Of a DNA stretch of 64,000 nucleotides, positions 33,100 through 42,100 are shown in pieces; position 1 is the stretch's first letter, and every line of letters begins with the position of its first letter. The DNA comes from an uncultured bacterium (lineage in GTDB: Bacteria; Cyanobacteriota; Vampirovibrionia; Gastranaerophilales; Gastranaerophilaceae), in NCBI GenBank assembly GCA_948684385.1, contig CAPQCU010000009.1, positions 16,008-80,007 on the forward strand, in the 5' to 3' direction. A program made the translations under genes and the position numbers. The notes below the pieces were generated by a model. It was not told where the DNA came from. It saw only the letters and a program-made list of their open reading frames with translations, and made no database searches.

Positions 33100-33815
33100 A
33101 GATAACAAGCGTTAGCAATGAATTGGTTAAAGAAACTGCAAAACTTTTACAAAGAAAATATCGCGATGAAAAAGAATTATTTCTTTTAGAAGGTGATAAG
33201 TGTATTAAAGAGGCGATTGACTCAGGGCTTGAAATCGTTCATATTTTTAAAGAAGAAGGCTATACTGAATTTCCTGATGCAATTGAAACAACGGAAGCTG
33301 TATTATCAAAGATTTCTTCAACAACAACTCCTCCTAAGACTGTTGGAGTCGCAAGAATGGTTAAATACGAATGGAAAGAGTCGTATAAGAAAGTTGTTTT
33401 ATTAGAAAATATTAAAGATGCGGGAAATCTGGGTACAATTTTAAGAACATCTGCTGCGTTTGGAGTTGATGCGGTTGTTTTGTACGGTGATACGGTGGAT
33501 TTGTACAATCCGAAATGTGTTCGCTCTTCTGTTGGTAACTTGTGGAAAGTTCCTGTATATGAAGTAATTTCATTGGATAGATTTACTTCGTTTGAAAGAA
33601 TTGCGACATTACCAAAGGCTGAAAATACTGTTTGGCTAAAAGATTATAAGCCTGCTGAAAAAACTCTTATAATGTTTGGCGCAGAATCAACAGGTTTGAG
33701 CGAAGAGTTAAAAAACTTTGCCACTAAAAACGTAACAATTGAGATGAATAATAAAGTTGAATCATTAAATTTAAGTATCTCTGTTGGGGTGTTTTTGTAT
33801 AAAATTAACAGCTGA
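33096..33815 (+). CDS. SpoU/TrmH-family RNA 2'-O-methyltransferase
   Basis: A 239-residue SPOUT-class methyltransferase with an N-terminal RNA-binding domain and the knot motifs NIKDAGNLGTILRTSAAFG, RSSVGNLWKVP and LNLSISVGVFLY. Target RNA (rRNA or tRNA) is not certain; RlmB/TsnR-like proteins are closest in layout. It is translationally coupled to the aminopeptidase gene (ATGA overlap). Confidence 0.93.
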   Translation: MKITSVSNELVKETAKLLQRKYRDEKELFLLEGDKCIKEAIDSGLEIVHIFKEEGYTEFPDAIETTEAVLSKISSTTTPPKTVGVARMVKYEWKESYKKVVLLENIKDAGNLGTILRTSAAFGVDAVVLYGDTVDLYNPKCVRSSVGNLWKVPVYEVISLDRFTSFERIATLPKAENTVWLKDYKPAEKTLIMFGAESTGLSEELKNFATKNVTIEMNNKVESLNLSISVGVFLYKINS

Positions 33816-33857
33816 AGCTAAGCTCATAGTCTCAATTTAAACCCGATATATTTACCC

Positions 33858-34061
33858 CTAGCCTCTTGTAGTGGTGTTTTCAAAAATAAATCTTCCCTGA
33901 CTTAGCGCAAGCATTTTAAGCGAACATTCGCCTTCTTTACGGCTAATTATACCAATTGAAGACAAACGCGCTGCTACAAACTCGTTAAGCTCTTCGGGAG
34001 CTATATATAACGGGCATTCGTTGTTGCATTCACGATTAGATGAAAACGGGCATGACTTCAT
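33858..34061 (-). CDS. Small Cys-motif protein of 67 residues
   Basis: A short protein starting MKSCPFSSNRECNNECPLYI, with four cysteines in 16 residues that could bind a metal, then a helical segment. It begins 3 bases after the transketolase stop, with GGAGG inside the transketolase end, so it is co-translated. No family recognised. Its stop TAG is followed by GGGTAAAT. Confidence 0.7.
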   Translation of the reverse strand: MKSCPFSSNRECNNECPLYIAPEELNEFVAARLSSIGIISRKEGECSLKMLALSQGRFIFENTTTRG

Positions 34062-34064
34062 AAT

Positions 34065-34895
34065 TTAGCCCTCCAGCTCTTTAAGTGCTTGTTCTAACTG
34101 CTCATCGTTCGGAGCTTTTCCATGCCAGCCAGCCTGATTTTCCATGAAAGAACAACCTTTTCCTTTTGTTGTATTGGCAATAATTGCACAAGGTTTATCG
34201 CATTTTTTAGCAATTTCTACTGCATTATAAATCGCGTCAAAATCATGACCGTCAATTTCAATAACTCCCCAGTTGAAAGCTTTGAGTTTTGCAGATAAAT
34301 CATCTAAAGCCATAACATTTTCGGTGCAGCCGTCAATTTGAAGCCTGTTTCGGTCAATAATCGCAATCAGGTTGTTTAAATTTTTGTGTGCAGCCTGCAT
34401 AAAAGCTTCCCAGCAAGAACCTTCCTGAAGTTCGCCATCACCTGTATAAACAACTACATTTGCAGGATTGTTTTTAAGCTTTAATCCAAGTGCGATACCG
34501 CACCCAATTGACAAACCCTGACCGAGTGAGCCGGTTGAAGTTTCAATACCCGGAAGGTAATGCTTTGCCGGATGTCCCTGAAGCTTTGAGTTGATTTTTC
34601 TGAATGTCATTAAGTCTTCTTGGCTGATAATGCCTTTCATTGCTAAGATTGAATAAAGAAGCGGAGAAGCGTGCCCTTTTGATAAGATAAAACGATCTCT
34701 GGTTTCAAAATCAGCAGACTTATCCCAATCTGACGGAATATTAAGGCATTTTTTATACAAAACTGTCAAAATATCTGCTCCTGAGAGTGAACCGCCCGGA
34801 TGTCCTGATTTAGAGTTATGAACCATTTTGACAATGTTTTTTCTGACTTCTTTTGCTGATTGTTTCAAATCTTCTTTTTCTTTATCTGTTAGCAT
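34065..34895 (-). CDS. Transketolase, N-terminal (ThDP-binding) subunit
   Basis: A 276-residue protein equal to the N-terminal half of transketolase: HNSKSGHPGGSLSG, GHASPLLYSIL and the thiamine-diphosphate motif GDGELQEGSCWEA...N. Split transketolases have a separate C-terminal subunit, normally adjacent. Here the next gene is a 67-residue Cys protein and the C-terminal subunit is not in the window. It overlaps the WecG gene by one base. Confidence 0.93.
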   Translation of the reverse strand: MLTDKEKEDLKQSAKEVRKNIVKMVHNSKSGHPGGSLSGADILTVLYKKCLNIPSDWDKSADFETRDRFILSKGHASPLLYSILAMKGIISQEDLMTFRKINSKLQGHPAKHYLPGIETSTGSLGQGLSIGCGIALGLKLKNNPANVVVYTGDGELQEGSCWEAFMQAAHKNLNNLIAIIDRNRLQIDGCTENVMALDDLSAKLKAFNWGVIEIDGHDFDAIYNAVEIAKKCDKPCAIIANTTKGKGCSFMENQAGWHGKAPNDEQLEQALKELEG

Positions 34896-35614
34896 TATAT
34901 TTTATCCTTATAGCTTAAAACTCTTATCAAAAACAACGGTAATGTCGGGAAAATTCGTTTGAATCGTGATGGCTGGCAAGCAGTTCTGTAAAGCCATTCT
35001 AAACCGAGTTTTTGAAATATTTTAGGAGCTCTTTTAACGCTTCCTGACCATACATCAAGGCTTCCTCCTATACCAATCATTAATGCCGGATTAAGTTTCG
35101 ATTTAGCTGCGTATATGAATTTCTCCTGTCTCGGGGAGCCGAGCGCCACCAATATAAGTTTTGGAGAGCGTTGTTTTAGCTCATTGTAAATTTCTTCATC
35201 ATTATCAAAATAACCATTATGAAAGTAGACAATATTAAGTCCGCTGATTTCTTTTTTAAGGTTTTCAACTGCTTTTGTAACGACTTCTTCTTTAGAGCCA
35301 ATTATTGCAACCGGAATATTGCTCAGAGCAGACTCTTTAAGCAGTCTTTTTGCAAAATCAACACCCGGAATTCTGGCAGCATCTTTTCCGGTAAGCTTGA
35401 GCGCCAACTTTACGCCTACACCGTCAGGAATAACCATTTCAGCATCTCTTATGATACCGGAAAAAGTCGGGTCTTTTTCTGCTGCTTCAAACATTTCCGG
35501 ATTGATTGTTACAACCTGTGTAACTTTATCTCCGTCTATTAAAGACTTTGCTTTGATAACGGCTTCTTCAAATGTATAATTGTCTATATGAAACCCTAAT
35601 AACTCAACACTCAT
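34895..35614 (-). CDS. WecG/TagA/CpsF-family glycosyltransferase
   Basis: A 239-residue GT26 enzyme with the family core TINPEMFEAAEKDP, PDGVGV and LVALGSPRQEKFI, ending in a GLEWLYRT region. Members add ManNAc or ManNAcA to polyprenyl-linked GlcNAc in teichoic acid or enterobacterial antigen synthesis, or act in exopolysaccharide assembly. It is first in a three-gene minus-strand run. No other cell-surface polysaccharide genes are adjacent. Confidence 0.92.
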   Translation of the reverse strand: MSVELLGFHIDNYTFEEAVIKAKSLIDGDKVTQVVTINPEMFEAAEKDPTFSGIIRDAEMVIPDGVGVKLALKLTGKDAARIPGVDFAKRLLKESALSNIPVAIIGSKEEVVTKAVENLKKEISGLNIVYFHNGYFDNDEEIYNELKQRSPKLILVALGSPRQEKFIYAAKSKLNPALMIGIGGSLDVWSGSVKRAPKIFQKLGLEWLYRTACQPSRFKRIFPTLPLFLIRVLSYKDKI

Positions 35615-35685
35615 ACTAATATTATACTTGAAAAATAATCTTATTCCATGCTTTAATAATGAACATAAGGAAAGGAGTTTTAATT

Positions 35686-36027
35686 ATGAAAAAATTATTA
35701 AGTGTTTTAGCTGTAATGGCATTTACAATGACAATTGCAACAGCTGCAGAATCTCAATTACAGAATTATGTTAACAAAAAGCTTGCCCCTGTAACTCAAA
35801 AGGAACAAGAATTGAACGCTAAGGCTGAAGCTGACAGAAAAGCTCGTGAAGCAAAACAAGCTGAATGGAAAAAACAGCAGGAAGCTAATAAGAAAGCAGC
35901 AGAAGCAAGACAAGCTCAGCGTCAGGCAGAATATGATAAACAAAGAAAAGAAGCTGAAGCAAGACGCCAAAATACAAAAAATGCTATTCAGGCAGAAAAA
36001 GATTACTGGAAATCTCTGAAAAAATAG
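35686..36027 (+). CDS. Exported Lys/Ala/Glu/Gln-rich helical protein
   Basis: A 113-residue protein with a Sec signal peptide (MKKLLSVLAVMAFTMTIATA, cleavage near TAA-ES). The mature part is one long charged helix rich in KAEAxR/Q repeats, predicted as coiled coil. Start at 35686 is set by AAAGGAG; the ATG at 35659 would add residues before a good signal peptide. It appears monocistronic with its own terminator. Function unknown; a periplasmic spacer or envelope-bridging helix is possible. Confidence 0.8.
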   Translation: MKKLLSVLAVMAFTMTIATAAESQLQNYVNKKLAPVTQKEQELNAKAEADRKAREAKQAEWKKQQEANKKAAEARQAQRQAEYDKQRKEAEARRQNTKNAIQAEKDYWKSLKK

Positions 36028-36049
36028 GGGTAAATAGGTAAATGTAAAG

Positions 36050-36076
36050 AAGGAAGGTTTAAAACCTTCCTTTTTT
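36050..36076 (+). terminator. Terminator after the exported helical protein
   Basis: AAGGAAGGTTT pairs with AAACCTTCCTT and is followed by T6. Confidence 0.88.
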
Positions 36077-36080
36077 AATG

Positions 36081-36086
36081 TATAAT
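36081..36086 (+). promoter_or_regulatory. -10 box giving a probably leaderless purB transcript
   Basis: TATAAT ends 7 bases before the purB ATG, which places the expected transcription start at or next to the A of ATG. No Shine-Dalgarno sequence is present. The -35 region falls inside the upstream terminator hairpin and is weak. Confidence 0.5.
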
Positions 36087-36093
36087 ATGGCTT

Positions 36094-37374
36094 ATGATTG
36101 ATAGATATTCGCGTGAAGAAATAAAAAGAATCTGGGAATTAGATGAAAAGTTCCATTATTACCTTAAAGTTGAACTGGCAGTTTGTGAGGCTTACGCAGG
36201 ACAAGGCGTAATTCCTCAGGAAGCTTTGGCTGAAATAAAAGAAAAAGCCGGTTTTTCTCTTGAAAGAATTGATGAAGTTGAGCGTGAAGTCCGGCATGAT
36301 GTTATTGCTTTTTTGACTTCTGTAAACGAATCTGTCGGGAAAGAGAATGCAAAATACATTCACATGGGTCTCACAAGTTCCGATGTTATTGATACTGCGT
36401 TTGCTCTTCAAATTGTCGACAGCTCAAAATTTATTTTAAACGAGCTTGATGCTGTTATTGATGTTGTAAAGTGCAGGGCTTTTGAAGAAAAAGATACAAT
36501 CTGTATTGGTCGTTCTCACGGAGTGCATGCAGAAGTGACGACTTTCGGGTTTAAGCTCCTTATGTGGTTGGATGAACTGATAAGAGTGCGTAAGTCTTTT
36601 GTAGATGCACTCAAAGAAATCTCTGTCGGTCAAATTTCAGGTCCTGTTGGAACTTACAGTAATGTTCCACCCGTTATTGAAACTATAACTTGTGAAAAGT
36701 TAGGTTTAGCGCCAGCAAGAATATCTACACAAATTATTTCGCGCGACCGCCATGCTAAGTTTATGTCTGTTCTGGCTTTAATTGCTTCGTTAATAGAGCA
36801 GTTTGCAACAGAAATCAGGCATTTACAAAAAACAGAAGTAAGAGAAGTTGAAGAAGGTTTTAGTAAGAACCAGAAAGGTTCTTCTGCTATGCCTCATAAG
36901 AAAAACCCTGTACTTTGCGAAAATCTTTGCGGTTTAGCGCGTGTTGTGCGCTCCAACATGGTTACGTCGTTTGAAAATATTAATCTCTGGCATGAAAGAG
37001 ATATTTCTCACAGCTCTGCAGAGAGAATAATTTTCCCGGATTCGCTTATTCTTGTTGATTTTATGCTCCACAGATTTAAGGGTGTTATCGAAAATCTGGT
37101 AATTCATAGAGATAATATGCTCAAAAATACTCAGCTATACGGCGGCGTTGTTTATTCGCAAAAAATAATGCTGAAACTTGTTGAAGAAAAAGGTTATACA
37201 AGAGAAGACGCTTACCGCATAGTTCAAAAACATGCGCTTGAAGCTTTAAACGGCGGTGATTTTAAAACCGGCATGAGAAGTGAAGGCATTCTAACGGATG
37301 TTGAGCTTGAAGAATGTTTTGATACGAGAGATTACTTGAAGAATATTGATACAGTTTTTAGTCGATTCAACTAG
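36094..37374 (+). CDS. purB: Adenylosuccinate lyase
   Basis: A 426-residue enzyme of the fumarase/aspartase superfamily. It cleaves SAICAR and adenylosuccinate in purine synthesis. It has the signature GSSAMPHKKNPVLCEN, the early MIDRYSREEIKRIWE start typical of PurB, and the catalytic His region GRSHGVHAEVTTFG. No other pur genes are nearby. It seems to be transcribed alone from a promoter that abuts the ATG. Confidence 0.97.
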   Translation: MIDRYSREEIKRIWELDEKFHYYLKVELAVCEAYAGQGVIPQEALAEIKEKAGFSLERIDEVEREVRHDVIAFLTSVNESVGKENAKYIHMGLTSSDVIDTAFALQIVDSSKFILNELDAVIDVVKCRAFEEKDTICIGRSHGVHAEVTTFGFKLLMWLDELIRVRKSFVDALKEISVGQISGPVGTYSNVPPVIETITCEKLGLAPARISTQIISRDRHAKFMSVLALIASLIEQFATEIRHLQKTEVREVEEGFSKNQKGSSAMPHKKNPVLCENLCGLARVVRSNMVTSFENINLWHERDISHSSAERIIFPDSLILVDFMLHRFKGVIENLVIHRDNMLKNTQLYGGVVYSQKIMLKLVEEKGYTREDAYRIVQKHALEALNGGDFKTGMRSEGILTDVELEECFDTRDYLKNIDTVFSRFN

Positions 37375-37388
37375 TAGTTCTACTTTGA

Positions 37389-37438
37389 GGGGTGTTTGTA
37401 GTTTTAATTAAAGATTGTAATCTCGACCGATACACCCC
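37389..37438 (+). other. Hairpin structure downstream of purB
   Basis: GGGGTGT and ACACCCC arms enclose an inner AGATT/AATCT hairpin. There is no T-run immediately after it. It may be a 3' structure of the purB message. Confidence 0.4.
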
Positions 37439-37443
37439 GACCC

Positions 37444-37488
37444 AATGTCTACGTGCGTAGCACAAAAAAAAGAGTCTGTATCGACTCT
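37444..37488 (-). terminator. Hairpin with repeated downstream element, terminator of a putative small RNA
   Basis: AGAGTC and GACTCT arms followed on the minus strand by nine T and then GTGCTACGCACGTAGACATT. The same tail follows the short-flagellin terminator at 13787-13834. Read on the plus strand, the hairpin lacks a T-run. Confidence 0.65.
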
Positions 37489-37550
37489 AAAAACTTTAAT
37501 GTGTGAAGTGTAGTATATGTGTATGTATTCAAAAAATCTTGATTAATATC
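37460..37550 (-). ncRNA. Putative small RNA (about 90 bases)
   Basis: On the minus strand, an AATACTTTATAT promoter-like element (37558-37570) is followed within about 90 bases by a hairpin and T9. There is no ATG-initiated frame between them. The other three copies of the element precede small protein genes, so this one probably drives a short untranslated transcript. Confidence 0.45.
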
Positions 37551-37557
37551 CTTATAT

Positions 37558-37570
37558 ATATAAAGTATTT
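37558..37570 (-). promoter_or_regulatory. AATACTTTATAT element, orphan copy
   Basis: Same 13 bases and orientation as the elements upstream of the small genes at 12.3, 58.9 and 59.3 kb. No protein gene follows on the minus strand. Confidence 0.5.
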
Positions 37571-37663
37571 TCCTCATAAATAATTGATATAAATGTTACA
37601 ATTCTTAACATAAGTTGAAATTCTGAGTTAGAACATTAATTAAATATAAGTGAGGTTTAACTT

Positions 37664-38041
37664 ATGTTTATTACGGATTTATTTAAGATAACAAGAGTTT
37701 GTAAGCACGAACATGTAACTCCTGACAGAGAGTGCGCTTATTGTCCTGATTGCGGTAAACTTATCAGAAACGAGTGGTACATTACTCGCTGCGCATGCTG
37801 TGGTGTGAAGCTTAAGACAGTGGTTAAAAACGGTCAGGTGCTGCCGCAGCTTAGATATTGCACAAATTGCGGCAGCGAAGAGTTCAGGGTAGAAAAGCTG
37901 GAGCAGATAAATTTTGTTGATATTAATTTTGCTGCTTTAATGAAAACAGTTGTTGAAGATAAAAATAATATTTGTTCTACTACACGCTGCTGGCAAGAAA
38001 GAACAGACGTGCAGCCAAAATTGCTAGTACAATACCTGTAA
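37664..38041 (+). CDS. Zinc-ribbon protein
   Basis: A 125-residue protein with three CxxC-type knuckles: CAYCPDC, CACC and CTNC, plus an N-terminal Cys/His pair (CKHEH). This suggests two or three zinc ribbons. The region after about residue 95 (CSTTRCWQ...) overlaps the SpmB-like gene on the other strand by 62 bases, which is unusual; the C-terminal 20 residues may be a run-through extension. No family recognised. Confidence 0.6.
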   Translation: MFITDLFKITRVCKHEHVTPDRECAYCPDCGKLIRNEWYITRCACCGVKLKTVVKNGQVLPQLRYCTNCGSEEFRVEKLEQINFVDINFAALMKTVVEDKNNICSTTRCWQERTDVQPKLLVQYL

Positions 38042-38501
38042 AATCAGCAATTATACCGGTAATTAGAGCGTATTTATATTTTTTTATGCCTATTGAGCCG
38101 AAGTATACCGCAAGTACATAAAATGTTGTTTCAGAACTTCCGACCATAATTGCTGCAAGTTTTGCAATATATGAATCAGGCCCAAAGTCTTTTACAATAT
38201 CAGAGAAAAGTCCCAGAGTAGCTGAGCCGGAAAGAGAGCGGGTTAGCATAATTGGAACAATATCGGGCGGAACAATACCTGATGCAAAGTTTTTAGCAAA
38301 ATCAAGAATTCCTGATGCTTTAAACATAGAAACAGCAACAATAATTGCTACAAGGTAAGGAATAATCGAAACTGCTACTTTAAATCCGTCTTTTGCTCCT
38401 TCAATAAATTCTTCATAGACCGGAACTTTTTTGAATAAAGCGCAGGTTAATATTAATAAAATCATTAGTGGAAGTATATATAAAGAAATTTTTTCAATCA
38501 T
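37980..38501 (-). CDS. SpmB-like nucleoside-recognition (gate) domain membrane protein
   Basis: A 173-residue protein with about five membrane segments and the SpmB core PYLVAIIVAVSMFKASG, LTRSLSGSATLG and GSSETTFYVLAVYFGS. In Bacillus, SpmA and SpmB influence spore core dehydration; related proteins occur widely in non-sporulating bacteria, where they are probably transporters of unknown substrate. It overlaps the SpmA-like gene by 8 bases. Confidence 0.88.
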   Translation of the reverse strand: MIEKISLYILPLMILLILTCALFKKVPVYEEFIEGAKDGFKVAVSIIPYLVAIIVAVSMFKASGILDFAKNFASGIVPPDIVPIMLTRSLSGSATLGLFSDIVKDFGPDSYIAKLAAIMVGSSETTFYVLAVYFGSIGIKKYKYALITGIIADFTGIVLAILAARLFFLASSV

Positions 38502-39075
38502 TCTTCCACACTTTCTTTAAGATTAAAGCTGTAACAATGGCTGTTAAAAATGATAATGTTGTGACAATAAGCGTAGGTAAAATGATATCGGTAGGGTTTT
38601 TAGCACCAAATCCTACAAGAATTGCAATTACTGTAGCCGGAATTATCTGGAAGCCTGCTGTGTTCATGCCTAAAAACATGCACATTGCATCTGTTGCTTC
38701 TTCTTTTTTAGGATTGTCTTCCTGAAGTTCTTTCATTACTTTTAAGCCGATTGGAGTTGCTGCATTAGTTAAGCCGAGTGCGTTTGCAGTAACGCTCATT
38801 GCTATGTTTCCGATTGCAGGGCTGTCTTTTTTTACGTCTTTAAATAGAAACCGTGTAACAGGATAAAGAAGCTTTGAAATAATTTGAACAAGACCGGCTT
38901 TTTCTGCAATTCGCATTATACCAAGCCAGAATGCCATTATTCCAATGAGAGATAAAGCAATTTCAACTGCAGTGTTACATGATGTGAGCATGGCATTTAC
39001 GACTTTGTCTAAAGTGTTGTTTACAATTCCTGCAACGATAGATACCGCTATAAGTAAGAAAAATATATAATTCAT
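38494..39075 (-). CDS. SpmA-like nucleoside-recognition (gate) domain membrane protein
   Basis: A 193-residue protein with four to five membrane segments. The gate-domain signature is AFWLGIMRIAEKAGL and the SpmA core is NALGLTNAATPIGLKVM, followed by FLGMNTAGFQIIP. It is paired with the SpmB-like gene as in Bacillus. No sporulation genes are in the window. Confidence 0.88.
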   Translation of the reverse strand: MNYIFFLLIAVSIVAGIVNNTLDKVVNAMLTSCNTAVEIALSLIGIMAFWLGIMRIAEKAGLVQIISKLLYPVTRFLFKDVKKDSPAIGNIAMSVTANALGLTNAATPIGLKVMKELQEDNPKKEEATDAMCMFLGMNTAGFQIIPATVIAILVGFGAKNPTDIILPTLIVTTLSFLTAIVTALILKKVWKND

Positions 39076-39102
39076 AACTTAATATTAGAAAAAAAAATGG
39101 TA

Positions 39103-39132
39103 TTTGTCACTATTTTTATATTAGTATATAAT
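39103..39132 (+). promoter_or_regulatory. Promoter for the giant coiled-coil gene
   Basis: TTGTCA (39103-39108) and TATAAT (39127-39132) with an 18-base spacer, 36 bases before the ATG, in the 93-base divergent gap with the SpmA-like gene. Confidence 0.6.
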
Positions 39133-39168
39133 AAGATATGAATGTAGAATGTGGGATAGAGTAACTAT

Positions 39169-42100
39169 ATGGCAGATTTAAATAATTTTACGGAGATTAC
39201 AGAGAACTTTGATACTATTAAAACCTTGCTAAACTCAATAAGGGCACAGGGTATATTAAATACTTCCGATGTTGATAAACTTTTATCAGGCATTAATTCT
39301 AAGCTGGAAAAAATTAATACGGAAGAAGATATTGATTTAATTAAAATATTTTTGTCAGAACTTAAACAAAATCTTGATGAACGTCATAATGTTCTGTTAT
39401 CTAAGTTTGGCGCAATAGAGTCTTTGTTTTCTAATCTGCTGAAAAACAGTTCTGAAGCGTTAAAATCAAATGAAGTTAAAGAACTATTTGATATTGTTGC
39501 TACAAATTTATCTGTTTTCTCAAGAGAAGTTGTATCTCAGAAAGAAACTCTATCTGATATTACTTTGAGGCTTGATGCTCTAAGGTCTGATGATACGCAA
39601 AAAAGAGAGATTATAAAAAATATTTCAGTCTTAAAGAATGATTTAGAGCGTGTTACAAACGGTTTTGATTCAATTGTTTTGAATTTGAATGAAAACTTTA
39701 AAGCAATTGTAAACGCTATTTCAGAAATTGACCCTGCTGAAAATATTAATCAATTTGGAAAAGAAATTACTGATATTGCAAATTCTTTTAATACAATTCT
39801 TTCTACTCTTCAAGTGCTTGATAAAAAGAATTTACAGCTCGAAGACGCAATAAAAGGGCTTGCTACAAGTGATGATTTGGCTGCGACTAAAAAATGGATA
39901 AGTGATTTAGCTTCACATGAACAGGCACTGGTTGAATCTGTAGACAATCTTGCCGATAAATATTATAAAATTGATAACCTTGCAGATAAAATTGACGCTT
40001 CAGTCGATATCATCGCAGGACTAAAAACGATACTTTCAAATAAAGAAGAACAAAGCTTCAGTGCACTTTTTGATAAACTTAATGAGTTAGAAGCAACTCT
40101 GGCAATTATTTCTTCTAATGAAGCTTTTGAAGATTTTAAATCTTCTTTAGAAGGTGCTCTTAAAAGTATATTCGAAAGTTCTGTTACGCTGCAAAATATG
40201 GCTGAAAATTCTTCTCTTGAGCTTAAAAATATCAATGCTGCCATTCAGGCTCTTGATATTAATGCCGGATTTAAAGCTCTGGAGGCTGATTTAGCAAAGT
40301 CGGAACACGGAATACGGGAGCATGTTAGTACTGAAACAGGCAAAGCGATACAGCTTATTGATGCAAATGCCGCAAGAACCTTAAATGAAATCGTGTCTAA
40401 TGCTGATAATCTTTCAGAAAAGCTAGCTCAGGCGCATGCTTTAATTTCTGCTTTGTGTGAAAAGAATTTTGCAGAAGTAGAAGAAAATATTACAGGCTTA
40501 AAGCTGGTTCTTTCTCAAATCGATGAGAATAATACCTCTGCAAATAACGCAATATTTTCAAATATTACTGATAGATTGTCAATGTTTGAGGGCAGTTTAA
40601 ATAAATCGCTTGAAAAACATGAAGAGTCTGTTGAAAAAACTGCAGAGCAGCTATTTGACCAAATAAGCAATATAAAAGATTTATCTGGCGTTCTGGATTA
40701 TAAAATGGACGCTTCAGTTATAGAATTTAACAATGCAAAAGTTGAATTCTCAGGTTTAAAATCTGCTGTAGAAGATGTGCTTGCGCTTGATTTTGTCAAT
40801 CATGTAAAAGATTTAAAAGTTGATTTATATGCAGCGAAGCAGGAGCTTGCAGATTCAATTGAAACTTCAACCGGAGATTTAGCTGATAAACTTTCAAACG
40901 ATTTATTTGCAAAGTATGAGCTTTTAATCAGCAAACTTGAAAGCAGCGAAGCTGAGTTTAAACAGCTTCAAAGTACAGCTCTTGGCGGCATTAAAGAAGT
41001 TGTTGATAATATAATGGCTTCTATTGTGGATATTTTATCTTATGTAAGCTCTACAAAAGATGCAAATATAGAAGCTATCGATGCCAAGCTTGACGGTATT
41101 TCAAGGGCGGTAAGCGATAATGCTTTGAGTTATGTAGAAAATGTAAGGGATATTGTTGAAGTTATCAGAGCTCAGGTTGATAGCAATATAAAAAGTCTTA
41201 ACGAAGATACAAGCCGCCAGCTGAATGAGCTTAGTTCTCTAATAACAGCTGATACAGAAACTATAAGAAATGATATAAAGGTTTCTTATGAAAAACTTGT
41301 TGAAGTTCAGGGTAATCTGGGTGATGTAAGTGATAGCTTGTTTAATAACATAAACGGTGTGATTACTACTACTGATAATTTGAAAGTTGATTTTGACAAT
41401 AAGCTTACTTCTTTAAAAAATGCTATTTTAGATAAAGTTTCCGAATTTCAGCAGGAGTTTACCTGTGAAAATGCTGATAAGTTAAGTGAAATCAAGTTTG
41501 CATCTGAAACTTTGTATTCAAAAAATCTTCAGGCAGCAACTGATGCAAAAAATGAGCTTAAAGATGAGATGACCCAGCTTATCGGAACTTTGAGATTTAA
41601 TGTAGAAGAGCTGACTGAACAGTTAGCTTCTGCGTCTTTAAAAGTTGAAAGCAATAATAATGAGGTAATTGACTATATAAAAAGTGATTTTGGCAAAAAA
41701 GTTGATAATACAGTCAATGATTTGGAATCACAGGTTGATGAGCTTATTGATAATATTGATGCCCGTGTAGATGATGTTATATCAAAGTTCTGTAATCTTG
41801 AAGAGTCAGTAAACTCATTAACAAATACAACCGCGTCATCTTTGACTGCTACATTAGCTAAAATTCTTGATAATTTTGTTTCTTTAAAATCTTTGTTAAA
41901 TAATTTTAATGATAAACATGCAGAAGATTTAAAAAATAGCGTGGATATTTTAACAGAAGATTTTGCGAAGCTTAGAGATAAAGTGGTTACTGCTGATGCA
42001 AATATTGATGAAGATTTAACCAGACAGCTTTCTCTTATTGAGTCTAACTTTGAGATTTTAAATCAAAATCTTGTTAACTTGTTTGCTCAGAATGATGCAG

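Noticed and set aside
35219..35579. Two plus-strand frames opposite the WecG gene
   Set aside because: Fully inside a well-supported glycosyltransferase gene on the other strand; no expression signals.
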